A DNA stretch of 20,000 nt. Source: Symbiodinium natans (Eukaryota > Sar > Dinophyceae > Suessiales > Symbiodiniaceae). Below are positions 1 to 7,683 of the stretch, piece by piece. The stretch covers positions 1 to 20,000 of the forward strand of contig CAJNDS010002667.1 of NCBI GenBank assembly GCA_905221605.1, written 5' to 3'. The first letter of the stretch is position 1. Each line of letters begins with the position of its first letter. The position numbers were made by a program, and so were the translations under genes. A model generated the notes under the pieces. It was not told the DNA's origin and did no database searches. It saw only the letters and a list, made by a program, of their open reading frames with translations.

Positions 1-16
1 CCCCCCCCCCCCCCCC
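1..16. repeat. Poly-C tract at window edge
   Basis: The window opens with 16 consecutive C and may continue beyond the left edge. Similar C or G tracts recur at 9363, 12345, 13161, 13210, 17070 and 19797. Tract lengths like these are prone to sequencing error, so the exact count is uncertain. Confidence 0.9.
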
Positions 17-17
17 A

Positions 18-228
18 AACCTCCCTGCTTTTCTGAGTCGTGCAATCTTGCTTCAAAGCATATGCATACGTTTTCTGAAACCCATCACGAGAGAGTCGTG
101 ATTGCAAATGTGGGGGGGCTGCGCCTCCCTCCTCAACCCCACGCTTTTTTAGAAGACCCCAACCCCCCTGCTTTTTTGAAGCCGCGAACCTCCCCCTTTT
201 TTAAGCCGTGCAAGCTTGCTTCAAAACA
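18..228. repeat. Degenerate 26-bp tandem repeat
   Basis: Three adjacent 26-bp units start at 135, 161 and 187, and a fourth, detached copy starts at 18. Each opens with AACC followed by a C-rich stretch, then a T-run, then a variant of GAAGCCGTGC. The copies at 18-60 and 187-228 also share the following segment (CTTGCTTCAAA), so the original unit may have been longer. No coding role is visible. Confidence 0.65.
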
Positions 229-338
229 ATTTCACACATTTTTTTGAGAACCCTTTGAAATTCATTCGATGGGCAAACCCTCTTTGCCCGCCTTGTGTGG
301 AGAAAGCTGGTGAATTTTGCCTTTTGACGGAAAAAACC

Positions 339-552
339 CTAAGTTTCCTTGGTACGTTAATAGGAATCCTTTTCTTTCCTTTGTATTTTGAGATTAAAAC
401 CTTCATTTCCTTTGGACTTTATGAGGGAAATCTATTTTCTCGGAAATTTCAGGGAAAATCTCTATTCTCTTGGGATTTCAATAGCAAAGCCTTTGTTTTC
501 TTTGATTTAATAGAAAAACATCTAGTCTCTTTGCAATAAAGTAGGAAAACAT
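339..552. repeat. Degenerate ~31-bp tandem repeat, 7 copies
   Basis: Seven head-to-tail units run 339-368, 369-400, 401-431, 432-459, 460-490, 491-521 and 522-552; four are exactly 31 bp and the others 28-32. The shared pattern is CT, a T-rich stretch, TTTGGATTT, AATAGG and then an A-run. Divergence between copies is high, suggesting an old array. Weaker units may extend upstream to about 289. A 107-codon open frame (216-539, +) runs through it, but 31 is not a multiple of three, so the array is not a coding repeat. Confidence 0.75.
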
Positions 553-905
553 TTGGGTGGCTGTCAATATTCCTTCATCCAGGAACGGCGAATGCTGCAA
601 AGATCACGGTGCCGCCTTATGACGAAAAGGAAAACGAAAGTCTAGAATGATGGCGTTGGCAAATGAAGAAGATTAGTACTGACTCTGGTACCCTATGCAA
701 GCAAAAGACACTAGCGCCTTCATTTTACGTGAGTTGTAACCAGGAGCTCGGCTAACTTTTCGCATGCAAGCATCCTCAGCTCATACCATGTCATCTTTGG
801 AAACTGTTATCGTTTGCCTTGTGATCGAAGGAATGCCTAGCGCCACGCTAGCGCTATCCTAGCGCCTACAGGGGAGAGCCCGAAGCCTGCACATGCGCAG
901 TCGTC
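553..905. other. No gene seen; 11-bp triplication at 837-869
   Basis: I see no supported coding or RNA gene here. The only structure is CTAGCGC starting at 837, 848 and 859, an exact 11-bp spacing, giving three tandem 11-mers that differ in their last four bases. Confidence 0.6.
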
Positions 906-906
906 C

Positions 907-1200
907 TTGTCAGCCCATCAGGTCGGTCTTTTAGCCCATCAGGTCGGTCCTGTCGCCCAGTCAGGTCAGGTCGGTCCGGTCACCCATCAGGCCAATCCGG
1001 TCACCTGGTCAGGTCAGTCGGTCAGCCCGGTCAGGTCAGCCTGGTCAGGTCGGTCCGGTCGCCCGGTCAGGTCGGTCAGTTGGTCAGGTCAGCCCGGTCA
1101 GGTCACTCCGGTCAGGTCAGTCGGTCGGCCCGGTCAGGTCAGCCTGGTCAGCCCGGTCAGGTCAGCCCGGTCGGGTCAGTCCGGATCAGTCAAGGTCCAC
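907..1200 (+). repeat. GGTCA-based minisatellite, forward arm
   Basis: About 290 bp is built almost wholly from GGTCA, GGTCG and GGTCC pentamers interrupted by GCCC or GCCT, giving a loose 14-15 bp higher unit (GGTCAGGTCAGCCC). One frame stays open for 100 codons (907-1209, +), giving a Ser/Gly/Val/Arg-rich repetitive peptide. This follows from the repeat composition and does not indicate a gene. Confidence 0.9.
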
Positions 1201-1203
1201 TTT

Positions 1204-1300
1204 CCCTGACCGGGTGACCGGACTGAACGGACGACCGGGCTGACCGGGTGAGACCGGGCGACCGAAAAGGGTCTGTTCACGGTCCGGTCATCCGGTCGAC
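1204..1300. repeat. Same minisatellite, inverted then forward again
   Basis: Positions 1204-1264 carry the repeat in reverse complement (ACCGGGCTGACCGGG and similar), directly facing the forward arm that ends near 1197. From 1280 to 1300 the forward orientation returns (CGGTCCGGTCATCCGGTC). The orientation therefore changes twice within about 100 bp. The facing arms could fold into an imperfect hairpin about 60 bp long. Confidence 0.85.
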
Positions 1301-1315
1301 ACCATGCTCAAGTGA

Positions 1316-1421
1316 GGGGTCGCTTCCATCGAGCGACAGACCCCGAACGCTCGGCTGAGGGCCTTACAGCCCGAGCGCCCAAGCCAAAAGAGAAACGGAA
1401 AGGTGAGGGTTAAGCCTCACC
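1316..1421. other. Three consecutive small hairpins
   Basis: Hairpin 1: GTCGCT (1319-1324) pairs with AGCGAC (1332-1337), with GGGG (1316-1319) and CCCC (1341-1344) nearby. Hairpin 2: CGCTCGG (1348-1354) pairs with CCGAGCG (1371-1377). Hairpin 3: GGTGAGG (1402-1408) pairs with CCTCACC (1415-1421) around a 6-nt loop. Three stems of 6-7 bp in 106 bp could be a small structured RNA or simply repeat debris. I see no tRNA T-arm, no known RNA family signature and no promoter. Confidence 0.4.
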
Positions 1422-1435
1422 GTCTGTCCTGAACC

Positions 1436-1662
1436 ATGGCGATGGCGGCCTTTGCTGGTTTGGGCCCTGATTTCGGGGGGCCCTTGACCCGAAGCGGTCT
1501 TGGGCAGGCCCTTAATTGGGTGGGTGCTTGGTGGGGGTTTTTGGGGCCCTTCAACTTGGAAGGGGGGGCCTTGCTCGACCCGGGAGACCCTTGGTTTGGG
1601 GGGGCCCTTGGTTGGGGGGCCCTGGCCAGGGCCCCCTTGGCGGGGCGCAGGAAAACTGGTTA
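1436..1662. repeat. G-rich block with recurrent GGGGCCCTT motif
   Basis: The block has repeated runs of 4-7 G on the + strand with GGGCCCTTG recurring (for example near 1478, 1534 and 1603). G-quadruplex formation on the + strand is plausible. Two overlapping frames of about 70 codons are Gly/Trp/Leu-rich and low complexity, so I do not call them genes. A related block lies in inverted orientation at 2549-2660, and a short direct relative lies at 3080-3118 (both contain CTTTGCTGG followed by GGGCCCT and TTTCGGG). Confidence 0.7.
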
Positions 1663-1705
1663 AAAAGGACCGCTTTTTTCTAATACAATATACTCAGTGT
1701 CCAAG

Positions 1706-1900
1706 CTAGGCGACTTTAGCTTGGCGACCCCTGAGGGGTGAGCCTGGCAGGCTCTGCAGCGCTCGCGTTGCCCACCAACCCACCCCGGCCACCCAAACAA
1801 AACTCTTTTAGGGTATGCAATTTATTTTCTTGTGCCCTGATGCTTGCTTTGATGTTTTTAAAGTTGCGCACGGTAGCCTCGGCCCTTTTCGGGCCTTCGG
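1706..1900 (+). repeat. Dispersed repeat, copy 1 (left inverted arm)
   Basis: This copy matches 2786-2983 in reverse complement. The strongest identity is a 45-nt block, 1823-1867 against 2786-2830, with no mismatch. A second block, 1776-1798 against 2856-2878, is identical over 23 nt, and the end CTAGGCGAC (1706) matches GTCGCCTAG (2975-2983). Downstream, 1871-1900 (GTAGCCTCGGCCCTTTTCGG and on) recurs near 2279-2310, and in inverted form near 2728-2756. It is likely a dispersed non-autonomous element or satellite fragment. No transposase or reverse transcriptase is seen. Confidence 0.85.
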
Positions 1901-2157
1901 CGTGTCAGGGTCTGTTCCTGGCTTCCTTTTGGTGGCTCTTGGGGGGTTTTGGGTCCTGGCCCTTCCGGTGTAAAATGAAGGGGTGCAAGCCCAGTACAAA
2001 AAAAATCGCATTTTTCATTGCGGGTACGGGCATCCTGGGATCCCCCTTCTCTTAGGGGGCCTTTTGAGTCTTTTGAAGCCTTTTGGTGGCTTTTGGGCGT
2101 GTCAGGGCCGTAGAGGCTTTATTCATTTGAAGGTCAGGGAACCTATTAGTTTTTTTT
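1901..2157. repeat. Low-complexity inner part of the mosaic
   Basis: This T/G-rich stretch contains echoes of neighbouring repeats: TAAAATGAAGGGG at 1971 recurs at 2203, and GTCAGGGCCGTAGAGGC near 2101 recurs inverted near 2672-2692. A 105-codon + frame (1738-2055) crosses it and copy 1 of the dispersed repeat. It shows no domain, so I treat it as chance. Confidence 0.5.
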
Positions 2158-2279
2158 CGCCAATGAGTATTTCAATCGCGAGGGTTTAAGCTGGGGTTCG
2201 GGTAAAATGAAGGGGCGCCCAAAACCATCTTTTGTCGCCAATGAGTATTTCAATCGCTAGGTTTAAGCTGGGGTTCGGG
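2158..2279 (+). repeat. 45-bp direct duplication, 78 bp apart
   Basis: The 45-bp block at 2158-2202 recurs at 2236-2279 with one base missing and one substitution. Both begin CGCCAATGAGTATTTC and end AAGCTGGGGTTCGGG. The second copy runs on into GTAGCCTCGGGCC, the same junction found, inverted, in the copy at 2728-2770. The duplication looks recent compared with the surrounding degenerate repeats. Confidence 0.85.
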
Positions 2280-2348
2280 GTAGCCTCGGGCCTTTTCGCG
2301 CCTTCGGCGCGTTAGGGGCCGTCAGAGGCCCTTGTGCCACTGTTAACT

Positions 2349-2467
2349 ACCGTGCCACCACTGTACTACTGTGCCACTGCAGTACTGTGCTATTGTACTA
2401 CTGTACTACTGCACTCCTGTGCGGCTGTACTTCTGTATTACTGCAGTACTGTGCGGCTGTGTACTAC
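2349..2467. repeat. Degenerate octanucleotide array (ACTGTACT-like)
   Basis: From 2360 the sequence parses into twelve consecutive 8-mers: ACTGTACT, ACTGTGCC, ACTGCAGT, ACTGTGCT, ATTGTACT, ACTGTACT, ACTGCACT and so on, followed by a 7-mer and a partial unit. Every unit keeps CTG or TTG at positions 2-4. An 8-bp period is uncommon. The array sits in the middle of the inverted mosaic. Confidence 0.85.
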
Positions 2468-2476
2468 GACACGACA

Positions 2477-2552
2477 AATTTTGGTGATTTTTGACCGTTT
2501 TGGCTGAAAACCCCAAAATGACCAATTTTTGCGATTTTTGACCATTTTGTGC
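2477..2552 (+). repeat. ~28-bp direct duplication, 47 bp apart
   Basis: Positions 2477-2504 (AATTTTGGTGATTTTTGACC and on) recur at 2524-2552 with a few changes. Both end in GACC, one base, TTTTG and a GC-ending tail. It is a local tandem duplication with no visible function. Confidence 0.8.
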
Positions 2553-2660
2553 CTTCCCCGGCCAAGGGGCCAAGCGGACCAAGGGTCCCCGGGCCAAGAA
2601 ACCCCACAAGGGTCCCGGGCCCAAGGCTCCCCCCGAGCCAAGACCAGGGGCAGCGGTCCC
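2549..2660 (-). repeat. C-rich block, inverted relative of the 1436-1662 block
   Basis: Read on the minus strand this gives GGGACCCTTG and GGCCCCTTGG motifs like those at 1560-1640 on the + strand, including a CCGGGA-CCCTTG core. Overlapping open frames of 66-77 codons on the minus strand and 144 codons on the plus strand (2549-2983) are Pro/Gly/Trp-rich and follow from composition. Confidence 0.6.
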
Positions 2661-2785
2661 TCATTCAGCAAAGGCCTCTACGGGCCCTGACGTGCTACCC
2701 CCCAGGAAGCCCCCAAAAGGCCCCAAGAGCCGAAGGCCTTAAAAGGGCCGAGGCTACCCCCAACCCCAGCTTAACCCCTAACAGT

Positions 2786-2983
2786 GCAACTTTAAAAACA
2801 TCAAAGCAAGCATCAGGGCACAAGAAAATACATTCCATAAACCCTATGGAGTATAGTTTGGGTGGCCGGGGTGGGTTGACGGGCAACCCTAAACCCGCCC
2901 GCCACCCCTCCATGGCAGGCTCTGTTGAGCTGCAGAGCCTGCCAACCGCACCCCTGAGAGGTCGCCAGGCTACAGTCGCCTAG
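2786..2983 (-). repeat. Dispersed repeat, copy 2 (right inverted arm)
   Basis: This is the reverse-complement copy of 1706-1867. It is about 36 bp longer because it carries an extra segment (about 2880-2935) with its own small inverted repeat: GGCAGGCTCTG (2915-2925) against CAGAGCCTGCC (2933-2943). The 45-nt identical core at 2786-2830 implies recent spread or selection. Together the arms could form a cruciform around a spacer of about 920 bp. Confidence 0.85.
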
Positions 2984-2994
2984 CTCAGTGACTG

Positions 2995-3478
2995 TTTATA
3001 TTTTTTTTTCTGCGCTGTTGGCTGTGCTCTGGCCTGGGGCCCCCCTGAGGCCTCCCTGACCCCTCTGGGGGCTGTGCCGACTACCGCCTTCTTTGCTGGA
3101 CCAGGGGCCCTTTTTCGGGCACAGCCTGGGCCACTGCTCAAAGCCTGGGAGGCCCCCCCTTACAAGGTTATGCAGGCTGCGAGGCTCGAGGCAGGTTCCT
3201 GCAAAGCCCCTTTCACCCCTCCTGAGAGGGCCTCTGGGAGGATTTGGAACCTTCTGTTTGAAGATCTTGGCAGGGTCTGGCTTTTTGCAGGGCAGCCTCT
3301 CAAAAATATTTTCGTAAGGTTTTGAGAAGTGCTGGGAGGCCCTGAAGGCCTGTGGCTCTTGAGAGGCCTAATGGGGGGCTCTTTTGAATTCAGCGGCAGG
3401 CTTGTTGTCTCTTACCCCATACAAGCCTCGGCCAGAAATTCCTGCTGTCCCATCGGTCTTTCGCCACGTAGCCGTGAG
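2995..3478. other. G/C-rich unique stretch, no gene seen
   Basis: A T9 tract (3001-3010) is followed by C/G-rich sequence with many GGCCTC and GAGGCC palindromic words. Positions 3080-3118 resemble 1440-1480 in direct orientation. Positions 3450-3478 resemble the tail of the tandem unit that begins at 3479 (TCTTTCGCCACGTAGCC against TCTTTCACCATGCAGCC), so the array may have a decayed extra unit here. Confidence 0.5.
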
Positions 3479-3960
3479 CCCTCCGGCCGAAGACACCCCC
3501 CAACACAAATGTTGATTTGGCTCTCGCCAGCTTCTAGCAAAGGGTCTTTCACCATGCAGCCTTTACGCTCCGGCAAAAAGAGGAGAAAACAATGAGAAGG
3601 CCCTCCGGCCGAAGACACCCCCCAACGCAAACGCTGATTTGGCTCTGGTGAGCTTCTAGACATGATTTTCACAAAGCCTGCTTGTAGTAACACCATGACA
3701 CCCCGACGTCGAGAATAAATACAATGGGAAGGCCCTCCGGCCCCCAACGCGAACGCTAATTTGGCCCTCGCAACCTTCTAGACAAGACTTTCACAAGGCG
3801 TATTTCTAGCATCACGCCTTTTCGCACACAGCCTTGATACCAGATGGAACAATGAGAAGCTCTCAGCTCTCCCAGTGCAAAACCAAATTTTCTCTCTCGA
3901 AAGCTCGAAATCTAATATCTTTTCCAAGGCATCTTCTCAGATGTCACCTTGCAACAAGGC
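3479..3960. repeat. Tandem repeat of ~122-132 bp, 3 clear copies plus a decayed one
   Basis: Units run 3479-3600, 3601-3732 and 3733-3859, with a more decayed fourth from 3860 to about 3960. Each clear unit begins CCCTCCGGCC, then has CCCCCAAC.C.AA.G.T.ATTTGG, CTTCTAG.CA, TTTCAC, and ends in CAATGAGAAGG or CAATGGGAAGG. Units 2 and 3 are closer to each other in the first half (AACGC.AACGCT.ATTTGG). A 111-codon minus frame (3412-3747) repeats GGPSHC because of the array, and I do not consider it a gene. Confidence 0.85.
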
Positions 3961-4028
3961 ATCAAGCTCCATGACATAAGGAAGCGTACTAGATGTTAGT
4001 CCGAAGTACAGAGTTGAGTGCAGAAGTG

Positions 4029-4109
4029 TTTGGATGTGGGCTGGCTTGGGTTTGGCTGGCTCTGGTTTGGCTCGTTTTGAGTAGTGTTTGGGTGGTCTTG
4101 GGGTGGGCA
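4029..4109. repeat. G/T-rich low-complexity stretch
   Basis: This stretch consists of short variants of GGCTTGGTTTGGCT and TTTGGGTGGT with no strict period. It lies about 40 bp from the telomere-like run that follows, whose C-rich strand is +, so the G/T-rich strand bias is opposite. Confidence 0.55.
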
Positions 4110-4145
4110 TGTCTGCATACAATTGCGTACAGCTGATCAATGCTA

Positions 4146-4217
4146 CACCCTAAACCCTAAACCCTCAACCCTAAACCCTTAACCCTTAAACCCTAAACCC
4201 TAACCAACCTAAACCCA
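4146..4217 (-). repeat. Interstitial telomere-like repeat (CCCTAAA type)
   Basis: About ten units of CCCTAAA with variants (CCCTCAA, CCCTTAA, CCCTTAAA, CCTAACCAA) read on the + strand, equivalent to TTTAGGG on the minus strand. TTTAGGG telomeres are known from most plants, green algae, dinoflagellates and chromerids. Flanks on both sides are non-telomeric, so this is an internal relic and not a chromosome end. Confidence 0.9.
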
Positions 4218-7200
4218 TCAGATGCTGTCTTCCTCGACCCGGACGATGTCGTGATGGTGAGGTCTTTATGACTGCCCTACAATGCTTTCGCACAACTCTC
4301 TAGTTTGCTTTGACTCGTTCCTGATGGGTATGCAAGTAGCCAGCTTCAGACCAAACAAAGCTGGTGGCTTTAAGCTCGACGCGTTGTCTGCAGACACCGA
4401 TCGCAATGCTTCCAGAGCGCTCTCCTGCACGTGCAGTTCGTGGTTGCACGAAATCCCCTTTGAAACAAGTTTTGCGCGCATAAACAACTCGTGAATTTGG
4501 AAAGCAGGGCTGCGCATTGAAATAACAGCCCCAGCGCATCACTTGCCTCGCTTTAAGACCGTGCAATTTTAGGAAGACTGGGCACCATCAACAAAAGCAG
4601 GGCTGTCTTCTCCTCATTGAAACCTTCATGATTGTGCGGTGGACTCAGCAAATCTTGCGCTGATCTCTTGTTCTCCGCTATGCCGAGTCAGCCAGTATTC
4701 AACTGTGATTGCCGGATCTCCTGGAGGTCACGCCGCTCTCGCTTGACAAGCATTGCCTGGCGGTGTTTAAAGCTTACCGTGTTCACGTGTGACTCCTATG
4801 CCCCAAACCCTCAAAAGACCGAGCTCCCGGACCCGCACGATGATCTTGGCCCCGTGGTGCTTTGAAATGCGGTCCTTGCACCCCGAGTAATGTTTGGACA
4901 CCCTGGCAGAACCAAGCGGAAAACCGAATCTTAAACACGAACGGCTCCATCAGAAGAAGAGGTGCCACTTGCCATCGTCAAGCACAGAATGCCCATAAAC
5001 TCAAAAAAACTAACTCCGAATGAAAATCAAAGTGTCTGCAGCTGCAGCGTGACCCCGAGCCAGAAGTGCCATGCACGCGCAGCCGCAGTAAGCCAGCCTT
5101 GGCTTCTGGTTAAGACCGAAGGTGCTGAAACGCCTTCTTGCACATGTCCGTATATCTCTGCAGTAGTTAGTTGTGCCACTTGTTTTCCCTGTTGCTGTTA
5201 GGCTCCCGAAGGTCTTGAGCAACACTTTTAACACATCATGTACAGTAACACACCTAAGCATCATGACTTTTGGTTTGTTGCTTGCGTGTAAAAGATCTCC
5301 GCGTTTGTGTGCCTCAGCAATGGATGGGGGTTCTGGGACGGGGGAAATGCGCACTCCACTCGTTTCTATCTCTCAGCCTGCTGGGTCACACCAGCAGAAG
5401 GCCTTAAATCGCATGTGTTGCTTGAGGCAAGGCTTCAGGAATTGGAATTAGGGGATCTTAGCAAATTTCAGGAAGCTTTGGCCTTAGAGCGTATCCAATT
5501 GCCTGGATCAATAAACACTGACAAGCCAGAGATTTTCTCTCTTCCCTACAGCAACGGGGTTGAATTTCGAATTTCAATCACACCAAATTGACCAAGCCGA
5601 ACACCTTCAATAATTGAAATCCTGAAGTCGGTGCCGATCACATGTCGAGAAAAAACATGTGCCCCGGCAACCACGGCGGTCTAGGTTCAAGGGTTGAAGG
5701 TAGAGTAAAATCACCAACAGCGCAACGCCCAGACCCTACATCCTTTTCCTCAGAATAGAGCCCATAAGTTCAAATGTTCTGAGCGTCCCAGCTCATCGCT
5801 CTTGCGGTTGGCGTTCATGCCATCGAGCATCTCAGCATTTCGAGAGTTTCACATGGGCAAAAGGCCTTGCGACTGTCGGATTCGGATTTGTTGCACTTAT
5901 CTTTGGCCCGTATCTCCAATCTCCAACGAACTTGTGACTTCCAAAACACAGGGGGAAGGTGGCGACTAGTAAGCATTGTGGTGGAGGCCGATCACGATTC
6001 CAGAGCTCTAAACCATAGCAGGCTTTGACAGCATCACGAGCAGGCGAACAAGGCATGAGCCGTCAGTCTGTGTTCTCGCCGGGGCACAGGGAAAGTGCAA
6101 GTCGTGTGGCAGAGAAGAGACTTGCAATTGTGATGGGAATTGGGATGCCAGTTCCTGCACCTGCAAAAACTGTGCTGAAAGTCCAGCCCCTTCGCTCGGA
6201 AAGTCGGGCCCCTTTTCCGACGTAGGCTTTCATGATGTTGATTGCATGTTTGAAGCTATCTGTCAGACATTTCACGTGAACAAGTAGTTTGTAAATCAAT
6301 CACATCGGGCAACCATGCACCCGAAAAAACATCGGGACAACCTGTTGAAGCATGACGTTTGGTCTGACCTGTCTTGTTTTCTCTTGTTTTCAAAGTTGTA
6401 TTTCGTGGCCGAATTGGTCAAAAGAGAAAGTGCTCGGTAGGAACTGCCGAGAGCGCAGCTGCTTCAACGGCGCCGGACGCCAAAACCTCCTCGCGTGCCT
6501 CCTTTCGAGGGCTGCTTTAGAAGCATCTGGGTGCAAGATCATATTGCCTGTCCCGCGCGAAGCAAGACGTAAACATGGCCCACAGCATGTTCAAGAGTAG
6601 TTTGCGGAGGTCGGTGTTGTGGAGAAGCAAGGACGTGCACTAGACGCTGGTCATCACCATGTTCGAAATCCGCAATGGCTGCGCTGACTGTGACTACAGA
6701 AATCTGCGGCCTCTTGCTTGCCTCACCGTTGACAGGTCAAAAAGCTCGGCAGGGTCGCTTCAGGCTGACGATTATCTCAGTTGAAGGTTCTCACATTTGT
6801 TGAACATCTCGAGACAAAAACCAAAGCAGTTCAAACGCTGCAGGACTCAGCAGCTGGGCTTGAGGTCTACTTGAATGTTCGCGTGATTGATGTTGGCTGT
6901 GATGCCAATGTACAGAGCACCAGATCACGTTGCTTGTGCAGCTATGAACTCGTCTTAGTTGCAGGAACGGTGCGCGCAAACACCGCCTGCAAAGCTGATT
7001 CATACTGACACGGAGCCATGCGTGAATCATGCGAGCATCGTGCACTTCCGCGAGTGTGTTATGACATGTTATGACAACACTTCTAACATATTGAATACTT
7101 GTTAATAATCGCATGTGCAGTGAGGTCACAGACTGTCATGCACCTACACAAAGCGCTCACTCTGAAACACAACAGTCCTCGCAAACACGTCGGTCCTGCG

Positions 7201-7650
7201 AGAGTCGGACGAGTAGCAGCAGCAAACTTGCGGCTTCCTCTTGGACCCTCACCAGCCTCTGGCAAGTTCACTTCTCAGGGGGTTGACGGATCAATTGCTT
7301 TAAGGCATGAGTCTTGGTGTAGCGCACCCGAAAGGGGATCCCTTTTGATAAGAGCTTGCGGGATTCTGACTTGGTTGTTGTGCGAAACTCGCGCCACGAT
7401 GGGCTCTTTGGCTTCAGGCCCCATTTAAGGTACAAAGCCCGCGGACGGAAACCGGGGGGGGTTTCAGTTCAGCTTGTAAGACTGATGGTACGGTTTCTTT
7501 GCCGTTTTCCTGACATGGTGGGGTGTAGGACTCAGGTCTGAGATCTACATTTCGGGGTGGCAGCGCACCATCTATGCTGCTGGTTCTTCAAGCTCTCGAC
7601 GGGGAAGTACTAAGTATTCCAGAGGGCGAAGCGCTGTAAGACTTCTTTAT
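4218..7650. other. Unique non-repetitive sequence, no gene supported
   Basis: About 3.4 kb has no tandem array and no recognisable coding region. The longest frames are 114 codons (5010-5354, -) and 112 codons (6791-7129, -), with no domain, no signal peptide and no start context that stands out. Introns would hide a spliced gene from single-frame reading, so absence of a gene is not proven. One exact 10-bp tandem duplication, TGTTATGACA, lies at 7057-7066 and 7067-7076. Confidence 0.5.
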
Positions 7651-7683
7651 TTTGGCTACGGTCCCCGCTTTTGGCTACGGTCC
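7651..7683 (-). repeat. Duplicated TTTTGGCTACGGTCC motif (possible spliced-leader relic)
   Basis: TTTGGCTACGGTCC occurs at 7651-7664, and the same preceded by one more T at 7669-7683, a spacing of about 18 bp. On the minus strand each reads GGACCGTAGCCAAA. The ten bases ACCGTAGCCA match the start of the conserved dinoflagellate spliced leader (DCCGTAGCCATTTTGGCTC and on). The match ends there. A coincidental match of this length in 20 kb is quite possible, so this is only a hint. Confidence 0.25.

Noticed and set aside
216-539. 107-codon Phe/Leu-rich + frame that looks membrane-like
   Set aside because: It coincides with the degenerate 31-bp T-rich array. The hydrophobic residues come from T-rich codons and the frame shifts between units.
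907-1209. 100-codon Ser/Gly/Val/Arg repeat protein, and AGGTCA as nuclear-receptor half-sites
   Set aside because: The array is a minisatellite that later reverses orientation. The AGGTCA words follow from the repeat, and nothing indicates a receptor-binding context.
1316-1421. Hairpin trio as a tRNA or small nuclear RNA
   Set aside because: It lacks the T-arm consensus, Sm site or any family signature. Kept only as unexplained hairpins.
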